This document shows, in pieces, positions 1 through 5,272 of a DNA stretch of 7,029 nt. The first letter of the stretch is position 1. Every line of letters starts with the position of its first letter. The translations under genes were made by a program, and so were the position numbers. Source of the stretch: Dehalococcoidia bacterium (GTDB lineage Bacteria > Chloroflexota > Dehalococcoidia > JAUYDP01); contig JAUYDP010000244.1 in the NCBI GenBank assembly GCA_030691805.1, positions 1 through 7,029 of the forward strand. The letters run 5' to 3'. The notes beneath the pieces were generated by a model. That model was not told the DNA's origin. It saw only the letters and a program-made list of their open reading frames with translations, and did not search any database.

Positions 1-18
1 TCGTGAGGGAGGCGATAG

Positions 19-1416
19 ATGCTTAAGAAGGCTATATCGCCCCGGGCGGCTGGGAGCCGTTACTGGGACGAATACTGGCAAACAATGCCGAGGGAGGAGC
101 TGGACCGGATACACTTGCAGAGGATCCAGCGCCTTATCAAGTACGCCTACGGGAACGTTCCCCTCTACCGGCGCCTCTACGAACGGGCCGGCCTCAAGCC
201 GGAGGACGTGCGGACCTGGGACGATTTCTATAATCGGGTTCCCTTTACCGACAAGCCCCTATTTCTTGCAGACCAGAGTAGGGGCGGGTTTGAAACCCGC
301 CCCTACGGAGGCCAGGGGCTGGAGCTGGAGCACGGGCTTCACGTCTTCCAGACCACCGGCACTACCGGCACTCCCCTGCGGGAGTTGGTCTCCCGCTACG
401 ACGAGTACTCTCTATCTGAGCCGATAACGGCGGAGCTGTGGGACCTGGGACTGAGGCCGGGAGACAGCGTTTACTTCTGCTTCAATTTCGGTATCTGGGT
501 AGGACTCTGGGCCTTTTACTGGTGCGCCAGGAGGCTCGGCCTGCAGGTCCTTTCCGGTGGTGGCCTGGGAAGCGAGGACCGGGTGCGACAAATCCTTGCC
601 CTCAAGCCCACGGCAGTGACCGCGACTCCCACCTACCTCCTCCACCTGGCCGATGTAGCGAAAGGCATGGGCCTTGACCTGCGGGAGGCCGGGGTCAAAT
701 ACCTGATCGGGGGCGGCGAGCCGGGCTTCGGCATCGAAGCCACGCGGAGAGCCCTGGCCGAGAAATGGGGGGTCGGCAACAATATCAGCGAGACTTATGG
801 AATTGGCGAGTGCATGTATGCCGGAATAGAATGTGTCGCCCACCCTGGAGGAGTCCATGCTCCTGAGAAGGTCATTCATAGCTATAGCGTAGACCCCGAG
901 ACGGGCGACAAGGTCGGGGACGGGCAGGTTGGGGAGAACGTAGTGACTTCTCACTGCCGTGCGGCCCAGATATTTATCAAGTACCGTACCCATGACCTGG
1001 TGGAGCGCTACGAGAGCTTTGACCACGGCTGCGGCTGGACCTGGGCCTTTCTGAAAGGTGGAGTCCTGGGGCGCACGGACAATATGATTGTGATCCGGGG
1101 AGTCAATGTCTATCCAACTGCGGTGGAGGACCTCCTGGGACGGGTGCCAGGCGCAACAAACTACTACGAGATACATGTGACCCGGGAGGAGGGCATGGAC
1201 CGGCTCAGGGTAAAGGTGGAGGCGGCTGGCGAGGTTGATGCTCCGCACTACCCTGACTTGGCCCTCCGGGCTGAGGAGGTCTACCGGACCATCATGGGGA
1301 TCAGGCTGGAAGTGGAGGTGGTCTCTCCCAACACCCTTCCCCGCTACGAACTGAAGACCACCCGCTTCTTCGACCACCGGCCGCCGGAGGTGCGCCGGAA
1401 GTTGGACAGGAGGTAA
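19..1416 (+). CDS. PaaK-like (phenylacetate-CoA ligase family) AMP-forming acyl-CoA ligase
   Basis: A 465-residue cytosolic adenylate-forming enzyme that should activate a carboxylic acid with ATP to an acyl-adenylate and then to the CoA thioester, releasing AMP and PPi. Visible motifs are the Thr/Gly-rich phosphate-binding loop TTGTTGT at residues 112-118, SETYG at 257-261 (adenine/acyl pocket region), GRTDNMIVIRG from 351 (hinge to the C-terminal domain), and a C-terminal RYELK with Lys446 as candidate adenylation lysine. The N-terminal YGNVPLYRRLYERAGL is typical of PaaK relatives. At 465 residues it is slightly longer than the usual ~430-440. Part of the excess is residues 87-96 (SRGGFETRPY), encoded by a perfect 29-bp palindrome. 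The ATG at 19 follows GGGAGG at 7-12. The coding frame is open throughout. It is followed after 2 bp by a small gene, so the two are probably one transcript. Family assignment is firm; the acid used (aromatic or other) is unknown. Confidence 0.93.
   Translation: MLKKAISPRAAGSRYWDEYWQTMPREELDRIHLQRIQRLIKYAYGNVPLYRRLYERAGLKPEDVRTWDDFYNRVPFTDKPLFLADQSRGGFETRPYGGQGLELEHGLHVFQTTGTTGTPLRELVSRYDEYSLSEPITAELWDLGLRPGDSVYFCFNFGIWVGLWAFYWCARRLGLQVLSGGGLGSEDRVRQILALKPTAVTATPTYLLHLADVAKGMGLDLREAGVKYLIGGGEPGFGIEATRRALAEKWGVGNNISETYGIGECMYAGIECVAHPGGVHAPEKVIHSYSVDPETGDKVGDGQVGENVVTSHCRAAQIFIKYRTHDLVERYESFDHGCGWTWAFLKGGVLGRTDNMIVIRGVNVYPTAVEDLLGRVPGATNYYEIHVTREEGMDRLRVKVEAAGEVDAPHYPDLALRAEEVYRTIMGIRLEVEVVSPNTLPRYELKTTRFFDHRPPEVRRKLDRR
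278..306. repeat. 29-bp perfect palindrome inserted in frame in the PaaK-like gene
   Basis: The left arm GTAGGGGCGGGTTT (278-291) and right arm AAACCCGCCCCTAC (293-306) are exact reverse complements around a single central G (292). The outer nine bases are the same as those of the palindrome at 1662-1689, so both belong to one dispersed palindromic family. It adds no stop codon and keeps the host frame: codons 87-96 of the ligase are built from it. It lies between the conserved PFTDK segment and the phosphate-binding loop, where PaaK relatives vary in length. Confidence 0.9.
1408..1414 (+). promoter_or_regulatory. Ribosome binding site for the 58-residue ORF
   Basis: AGGAGGT lies 4 bp before the ATG at 1419 and is inside the last codons and stop of the upstream ligase gene. 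This near-consensus Shine-Dalgarno supports the small ORF as a real, translationally coupled gene. Confidence 0.75.
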
Positions 1417-1418
1417 TA

Positions 1419-1595
1419 ATGGGTCGGGAAGAGATACATAAGCGCGTGCAGACTATCTATCAGGAGATACGCCGGCTCAGGGAAGAGAACGACAGTCCTG
1501 CCGTGGACTGCTGCCTAAGAGAGATGGAGGTCCCCTGCTTCGTTGCCCTAACCTACCTCGGGGACACCGAGCGGCTCTTTCCAGAGGAGGAATAG
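1419..1595 (+). CDS. Small hypothetical protein (58 aa), coupled to the PaaK-like ligase
   Basis: I do not recognise this protein. It reads MGREEIHKRVQTIYQEIRR at the start, then a charged helical stretch to about residue 24, an acidic linker, then a Cys-containing segment (DCCLREMEVPC, Cys31, Cys32, Cys40) and an acidic C-terminus ending EEE. There is no signal peptide or membrane segment, so it is probably cytosolic. The start is chosen because a strong AGGAGGT precedes it and it begins 2 bp after the ligase stop. Codon use is G/C-rich at third positions like the neighbours. The N-terminal helix could be a protein-interaction segment and the cysteines could bind metal, but three cysteines are too few to assert a site. 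Its position suggests a function tied to the ligase. Confidence 0.7.
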   Translation: MGREEIHKRVQTIYQEIRRLREENDSPAVDCCLREMEVPCFVALTYLGDTERLFPEEE

Positions 1596-1661
1596 GGACG
1601 AAACGGTCCGAATTCATAACCAAGTCGGGTTAGCGCACATAGCATATGGCGTATTAGAAAC

Positions 1662-1689
1662 GTAGGGGCGATTCATGAATCGCCCCTAC
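1662..1689. repeat. 28-bp perfect intergenic palindrome, same family as 278-306
   Basis: The left arm GTAGGGGCGATTCA (1662-1675) and right arm TGAATCGCCCCTAC (1676-1689) are exact reverse complements with no spacer. The outer GTAGGGGCG/CGCCCCTAC is identical to that of the copy inside the ligase gene; the inner bases differ but remain self-complementary. It sits in the 189-bp gap between the small ORF and the acyl-CoA synthetase. RNA from either strand would form a long hairpin, but no T-run follows, so it is not a typical intrinsic terminator. The rest of the gap shows nothing further I can support. Confidence 0.88.
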
Positions 1690-1771
1690 AAGCCGCTCAA
1701 GAACCCGCTTGGGGGGGCGTAAATTACTCCTGTCCGTCTGCACAAACTCTCCCATCTATATCTAAAGAAAC

Positions 1772-1778
1772 AGGAAGG
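1772..1778 (+). promoter_or_regulatory. Ribosome binding site for the NDP-forming acyl-CoA synthetase
   Basis: AGGAAGG ends 6 bp before the ATG at 1785 and decides this start. The preceding AT-richer stretch (about 1741-1771) might hold a promoter, but no clear -35/-10 pair is visible. Confidence 0.65.
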
Positions 1779-1784
1779 TTTGGT

Positions 1785-3905
1785 ATGAACGTAGTTGAAC
1801 AGCTACGGCTGTTTATGGAGCCCAGGTCAGTGGCGCTTATTGGAGTGCCTCGGGCCACTAACACGGGTGTGAACACTTTGGAGTTTATGCTTGAATACGG
1901 CTATGACGGCCGTATCTATCCCGTGAACCCATCTGCCGACAGCATCCTGGGACACAAGGCGTATCCGGCAGTCCAGGAGATCCCCAACCCGGTGGACCTG
2001 GCAGTTATCTCCGTGCCCAGACAACTGGTGCCGGAGGTCGTGCAGGGCTGCGTAGAGAAGGGCATCAAGGCCGTTGTGGTAGTCTCCCAGGGATTCGCGG
2101 ACGCCGACCAGCAAGGAAAGGCTCTTCAAGAGCGCGTTGTGGCCATTGCGAAGGCGGGGGGTGCCCGTGTTATCGGCCCAAATTCCATGGGGACGATTAA
2201 CGCCTTCAAGCACTTTAGCTGCGCCTTCGTTCACCTGGACGTTCCCAAGCAGGTCTTCCCGGTAGGTTTTGCCGCCCAGTCTGGCTTGGTTATCAACCTG
2301 GGCCTCCTGGGGTCACAGTACGGCGACTACCGTTTTTTGGGGAAAGCTTTTGATCTGGGTAATACCTGCGACGTGGACTTCGCCGACGTGCTGGAATATT
2401 TCGAGGCCGACCCGCAGGTAGAGGTGATCGCCCTGCACATGGAGGGAATCCAAGATGGGCGGCGTTTCCTAGAGGTGGCCCGGAGAGTTACCCGCAAGAA
2501 GCCTGTGGTAGTGATCAAGGCAGGCAGAACGGAGCAAGGGGGGAAGGCGGTAGCTTCGCACACCGGCGCCATGGTGGGCCAGGACGAGGTCTATCAGGCG
2601 GCCTTCGATGAAGCGGGCATCATACGGGTAAAGGACCTGGAGGAACTAGAGGACATAGTAAAGGTCTTCTTCACCGCTCCGCTACCCAAGGGCAACCGGG
2701 TCGGGATGGTCACTCTGGTGGGAGGTATTGGGGTAATGGCCGTGGATGCCTGTGCAGACCTGGGGCTGGAGATGCCTGAGCTTTCACCCCAGGTTAAGAA
2801 CCGGCTGGGGCCTTCATTTCCCGATTGGTTTCCGCCGGCCAATCCGGTGGACGTCTGGCCTGCTTCTTATGCGAGGCCTTTCCGTGAGGTAAACCGGGAC
2901 GCCTTGGAGGCGCTAATGGAGGACCCCGGCATTGACTCGCTGGTAGCAATCACGTGGGTACCAAGACCTCCCCGTTTCGAGATCTTCGATTCCTCGGAGG
3001 ATATGCTGGCTGTGGCTCAGAAGTACCCTCAAAAGCCGCTTATATGCTTCTGCTACGGGCCGGCCAAGAAAGTCGGTATTCTTCAGATCGAGTCATCGCG
3101 ACAGATAGCCGCCTATCCTTCGATAGAGAGGGCGCTGAGGGCCGTGGCGGCTTTGTGGCGATACAGCCGGTACCGTCAGAGGGAGCCAGGGCAAGAGCCA
3201 GGCCTTCCGGTCAACCAGGCAAGAGGCCAGGCGGTCGTCTCCGTGGCCTCAAGGTTGGGCCGGCCGCGGCTGGATGCGGAGGGCTTCGACCTGCTAGCTG
3301 CCTATGGCATCGAGTCTCCGCCGTCCCGAATAGCCGGAGGAGAGGAAGAGGCGGCCGCCGCGGCCCGAGCCGTGGGCTTCCCTGTGGTCCTCAAGGTGCT
3401 CTCGCCACAGATCACCCATAAGAGCGATGCCGGCGGAGTGCGCCTGGGGATAGGCGCCGAGGATGAGCTAAGACGGGCTTACCGGGAGATGATAGAGACC
3501 ATAGCTAAGAAGGCTCCGGGCGCGGAAGTGGAGGGTGTGCTTGTTCAGCGGATGGCGTCCGGTGGGCAGGAGGTTATTCTGGGGATTAAGCGGGACTCCC
3601 AGTTCGGCCCGGTGGCCATTTTTGGGGCGGGCGGACTCTACGCTGAGGTTATGAAGGACGTTGCCTTCGGGATCTGTCCCCTAACCCGTGAGCGGGCCTG
3701 GGAAATGGTCCGGTCAACCAGGGTATACCACATGCTCAAGGGCCTTCGAGAGGCGCCCAAGGACCTTGAAGCTATCGTAGAAGCCCTCTTGCGCCTATCT
3801 CAGTTGGCAGTGGACTTGCCACAGGTAAAGGAATTGGACATCAACCCCATGCTGGCGCTGGAAAAGGGGTGTGTGGCGGTGGATGTGAGGGTGGTGATTG
3901 GGTGA
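1785..3905 (+). CDS. NDP-forming acyl-CoA synthetase (fused alpha-beta, ADP-forming acetyl-CoA synthetase family)
   Basis: A 706-residue cytosolic enzyme of the acyl-CoA synthetase (NDP-forming) superfamily, interconverting acyl-CoA + ADP + Pi with acid + CoA + ATP through phosphohistidine intermediates. Order of domains: CoA-binding Rossmann domain (about 8-135, with SVALIGV and GPNSMG at 131-136), two succinyl-CoA-ligase-like domains (about 145-440), linker, then an ATP-grasp domain (about 496-705). His259 in ASHTGAM matches the catalytic phosphohistidine of the alpha part. His545 in ITHKSDAGGV corresponds, by my recollection of the Pyrococcus enzyme, to the second phosphohistidine in the beta part. 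DINPM at 685-689 is the typical ATP-grasp end. Length is normal for fused members. The last residues and the stop (3903-3905) are encoded within a degenerate 7-8 bp tandem repeat, so the extreme C-terminus may be recently altered. The enzyme may conserve energy by making ATP from an acyl-CoA, or activate acids; substrate is unknown. Confidence 0.94.
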   Translation: MNVVEQLRLFMEPRSVALIGVPRATNTGVNTLEFMLEYGYDGRIYPVNPSADSILGHKAYPAVQEIPNPVDLAVISVPRQLVPEVVQGCVEKGIKAVVVVSQGFADADQQGKALQERVVAIAKAGGARVIGPNSMGTINAFKHFSCAFVHLDVPKQVFPVGFAAQSGLVINLGLLGSQYGDYRFLGKAFDLGNTCDVDFADVLEYFEADPQVEVIALHMEGIQDGRRFLEVARRVTRKKPVVVIKAGRTEQGGKAVASHTGAMVGQDEVYQAAFDEAGIIRVKDLEELEDIVKVFFTAPLPKGNRVGMVTLVGGIGVMAVDACADLGLEMPELSPQVKNRLGPSFPDWFPPANPVDVWPASYARPFREVNRDALEALMEDPGIDSLVAITWVPRPPRFEIFDSSEDMLAVAQKYPQKPLICFCYGPAKKVGILQIESSRQIAAYPSIERALRAVAALWRYSRYRQREPGQEPGLPVNQARGQAVVSVASRLGRPRLDAEGFDLLAAYGIESPPSRIAGGEEEAAAAARAVGFPVVLKVLSPQITHKSDAGGVRLGIGAEDELRRAYREMIETIAKKAPGAEVEGVLVQRMASGGQEVILGIKRDSQFGPVAIFGAGGLYAEVMKDVAFGICPLTRERAWEMVRSTRVYHMLKGLREAPKDLEAIVEALLRLSQLAVDLPQVKELDINPMLALEKGCVAVDVRVVIG

Positions 3906-3952
3906 TTGGGTGACTGGGTGACTGGTGACTGGTGACTGGCGACCGGCGATTG
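3893..3952 (+). repeat. Degenerate 7-8 bp tandem repeat overlapping the end of the synthetase gene
   Basis: Eight successive units can be read: GGTGATTG (3893, 3901), GGTGACTG (3909, 3917), GTGACTG (3925, 3932), GCGACCG (3939) and GCGATTG (3946), followed by a decayed GGTAACTA. The first units are coding and contain the synthetase stop codon. The related string GGTGATTGGGT recurs at 4676-4686 and inverted at 4716-4726. The style resembles short tandemly repeated heptanucleotides described in cyanobacteria, though I do not claim identity with those families. Confidence 0.85.
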
Positions 3953-3990
3953 GGTAACTATTGATCCGGTTTGGCCGACCAATGTAGTGC

Positions 3991-4004
3991 GGGGGCTTGC
4001 CCCC
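3991..4004. other. GC hairpin with CTTG loop
   Basis: GGGGG-CTTG-CCCCC forms a compact 5-bp stem with a tetraloop-type loop. It sits between the convergent synthetase and hicB regions and could stall or terminate transcription, but it lacks a T-run. The flanking GTAGTGC...TGC is loosely like the edge of the GTAGGGGCG palindromes and may be a decayed relative. Confidence 0.4.
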
Positions 4005-4063
4005 TGCTGGGTGGTGCCGGGCGGGGCGCCTTCGTGATCCCGCCCACCGCAGCCCATCCAGCA

Positions 4064-4242
4064 AATTCGCGTATCCCATCCGTTCCGGCGGATAAATTGC
4101 ACCGCTTTGGCCACCTTGAAGTATGGCGACCCAGTCGCCGGGCAGTCTCCGACGCAGTCATCTCCGCCAGCGCCTCGGCAACATACCTAAGGTCTTGATC
4201 GGCAAGAGTGCCAGAACGCGGGGCATGGTTATTACGCCGCAA
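4064..4242 (-). pseudogene. Broken helix-turn-helix-like reading frame downstream of hicB
   Basis: Frame one, starting at 4242, reads DQDLRYVAEALAEMTASETA then RRLGRHT, which looks like a helix followed by a DNA-recognition helix-turn-helix. After about 4120 that frame becomes unlike protein (SRWPKRCNLSAG), while another frame takes up a plausible continuation, VAKAVQFIRRNGWDTRI, ending near 4064. Together they suggest one small DNA-binding protein split by a frameshift around 4115-4125. The proposed start overlaps the last 11 bases of hicB. Beyond 4064 the sequence runs into the GC hairpin and tandem repeats and no gene end can be recognised. This is inference from residue patterns only; it could be noncoding. 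Confidence 0.35.
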
Positions 4243-4459
4243 CGTCGATGGTGACGGTTTGGGGCGGCAGCTCCTCCTCCGGGATCGGCTCGCCGTGCTT
4301 CTCAGCCGACTTCATCCGAAGGGTGATGGCGTCCCGCGCGTTGGCGATGGCCTCCTCCAACGTGTCCCCCTCAGTGGTAAGGCCGGGAAGTGCCGGCACG
4401 CGCACCGTATGGCCGCCTTCCTCGGCGTCTGGGATGAGCAGCAGCGTGTATCGACTCAT
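4232..4459 (-). CDS. hicB: HicB-family antitoxin
   Basis: A 75-residue protein beginning MSRYTLLLIPDAEEGGHTVR and containing VPALPGLTTEGDTLEEAIANA, the hallmark partially degraded RNase-H-like fold of HicB antitoxins (beta strand, P-x-LPG, T-x-GDT-x-EEA, helix). HicB neutralises the HicA mRNA-cleaving toxin by direct binding. This is the short HicB form without an evident C-terminal DNA-binding domain, so autoregulation is unclear. The ATG (4459-4457) overlaps the hicA stop in ATGA and has a perfect AGGAGG 5 bp upstream. The reading frame is intact although its toxin partner is broken, leaving an orphan antitoxin. The C-terminus is PPQTVTIDVAA, normal for the family. Confidence 0.9.
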   Translation of the reverse strand: MSRYTLLLIPDAEEGGHTVRVPALPGLTTEGDTLEEAIANARDAITLRMKSAEKHGEPIPEEELPPQTVTIDVAA

Positions 4460-4590
4460 AGCAACCTCCTAAACTCTTCCGGCGTCAGTCCAGCGTCATC
4501 CAAGTGCTCGACAGTGTGCCCAGCTTCAGGGTCTTGCCCTTGTGCATCGGCAGGATCACTTTACCGGCCCTCTCGGACGGCGGAGAACGA
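4456..4590 (-). pseudogene. hicA: Truncated, frameshifted hicA toxin remnant
   Basis: Upstream of hicB on the same strand one frame reads SERAGKVILPMHKGKTLKLG and continues TLSS; it then breaks. Another frame completes LDDAGLTPEEFRRLL and a stop that overlaps the hicB ATG. Joined, these match the C-terminal half of HicA (V-x-x-P-x-H-x-GK...GTL-x-x-I...DAGL-x-x-EEF). A single missing base near 4497-4505 (an expected Ile codon before Leu) explains the shift. The N-terminal half, with the family's catalytic His (GSH motif), is absent: the match ends at about 4580-4590, exactly where the inverted-repeat element begins. No toxin can be made. HicA normally is about 60-80 residues and double-stranded-RNA-binding-like in fold. 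Confidence 0.8.
4465..4470 (-). promoter_or_regulatory. Ribosome binding site for hicB
   Basis: AGGAGG on the - strand, 5 bp before the hicB ATG, lies inside the final Arg-Arg codons of the hicA remnant. It explains how hicB could still be translated after hicA was broken. Confidence 0.7.
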
Positions 4591-4810
4591 TTCCCAACGG
4601 ATAACGGATGGGACCGGATAACGGATGAGGCGGATAATGCGTTCGGGCGACTCGGTAACTGGTGGTTAGGGCGTTGGTGATTGGGTCATTGAGCAATCGG
4701 AATCGACTAAATACCACCCAATCACCCCAATAGCCTAACTGACTCAAGGCCAAACAAGCTTTCATAAGACATCCGTTATCCGTTGCGAAGCATCCGTTAT
4801 CCGTTGGGAA
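4591..4810. repeat. 220-bp fold-back (nested inverted repeat) element
   Basis: The first 20 bases (4591-4610) are the exact reverse complement of the last 20 (4791-4810). Each end carries a doubled motif: AACGGATAACGGATG at 4596-4610 and ACCGGATAACGGATG at 4613-4627 on the left, and CATCCGTTATCCGTT at 4770-4784 and 4791-4805 on the right. The interior also pairs: GTTAGG (4665-4670) with CCTAAC (4734-4739), and GGTGATTGGGT (4676-4686) with ACCCAATCACC (4716-4726). Five further bases pair just outside with an offset (GAGAA 4583-4587, TTCTC 4811-4815). It has no room for a transposase. The left end abuts the hicA truncation and the right end abuts the nucleotidyltransferase stop. A non-autonomous mobile element or an expanded palindromic repeat are both possible; I see no target-site duplication. 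Confidence 0.8.
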
Positions 4811-4813
4811 TTC

Positions 4814-5272
4814 TCACACACCAACGCAAGGTCTCGGCTTATGCGGGTGGCGCCCACAGCCCGAAGGTGTTGCCGTCCACGTCTTTGAACGAGGCCCACC
4901 AGCCCCAGGGTTCCTGCCTGAGCTGCGTTCAAACACCACCCTCCCGCGCCCGAGAATCTCTTCCACCACGAAGCGGTTGCCATCTGCCACCATGTGACCA
5001 AGCTCTCGGGGGGTGTAGACACTTACCTCTACTCCTACTGTAGACTGTATCAACTCCAACACCTCCCCGATCCGGTCAAGGAACCGCTTATCAGTCTCCT
5101 TTATAACGGCCAGGTCTATGTCGCTCCACTCGTGCACGGCGTCCTGGGCCAGGGAGCCAAAGAGGATGATTCGGGTGGGCTGGTACACCCGCACGAGTAC
5201 CTCCACGACCCGCGCTAGTTCCTCCTCTAGCTGGGCTTTGCGCTGGGCGACGGCTGTGGCTGGAGCAACCAT
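4814..5272 (-). CDS. Minimal nucleotidyltransferase (MNT-type) with a chimeric C-terminus
   Basis: A 152-residue protein from the ATG at 5272-5270. Residues 1-30 form a charged helix. IILFGSLAQ with Gly39-Ser40 and SDIDLAVI with Asp51 and Asp53 are the nucleotidyltransferase active-site signature. VEVSVYTPREL (81-91) is where the third acidic residue is expected; here it is Glu82 rather than the usual Asp. EEILGRGRVVFE (104-115) is the normal end of the domain. Family members are often antitoxins of MNT/HEPN pairs that AMPylate the HEPN toxin; no HEPN gene follows. From about residue 116 to the stop the sequence is unlike the family and lies over a VOC-gene remnant in another frame, so the native end has been replaced by a deletion fusion. 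The start overlaps the thiolase stop (TGATG), indicating coupled translation. Use of an earlier start at 5335 would require reading inside the thiolase gene. Confidence 0.82.
   Translation of the reverse strand: MVAPATAVAQRKAQLEEELARVVEVLVRVYQPTRIILFGSLAQDAVHEWSDIDLAVIKETDKRFLDRIGEVLELIQSTVGVEVSVYTPRELGHMVADGNRFVVEEILGRGRVVFERSSGRNPGAGGPRSKTWTATPSGCGRHPHKPRPCVGV
4839..4928 (-). pseudogene. C-terminal remnant of a glyoxalase/bleomycin-resistance (VOC) family gene
   Basis: On the - strand, in a frame different from the overlapping nucleotidyltransferase, codons read LRQEPWGWWASFKDVDGN followed by TFGLWAPPA and a TAA at 4841-4839. The W-G-x-W-x-x-F-x-D-x-DGN-x-F-x-L pattern is the classical last beta strand of VOC-superfamily metalloenzymes (glyoxalase I, dioxygenases, resistance proteins). 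A stop codon in this frame at 4929-4931 and loss of similarity upstream show that only about the last 29 residues survive. The join to the nucleotidyltransferase gene is near 4925-4930. It cannot be expressed as a functional VOC protein. Confidence 0.75.

Noticed and set aside
412..1377. Long open frame (321 codons) on the - strand opposite the PaaK-like gene
   Set aside because: Its translation has no recognisable domain and is the antisense shadow of a G/C-rich gene with clear family motifs.
1662..1689. Intrinsic terminator
   Set aside because: The stem is strong but no T-run follows on either strand, and the same palindrome family also sits inside a coding gene.
4072..4096. Third copy of the ATCCGTT motif family
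   Set aside because: Only CATCCGTT and GGCGGATA fragments match; this is short enough to be chance and falls in the HTH-like reading frame.
4762..5022. 86-codon frame on the - strand overlapping the end of the nucleotidyltransferase
   Set aside because: It starts inside the nucleotidyltransferase in a shifted frame and ends in the fold-back repeats, with no coherent protein pattern.
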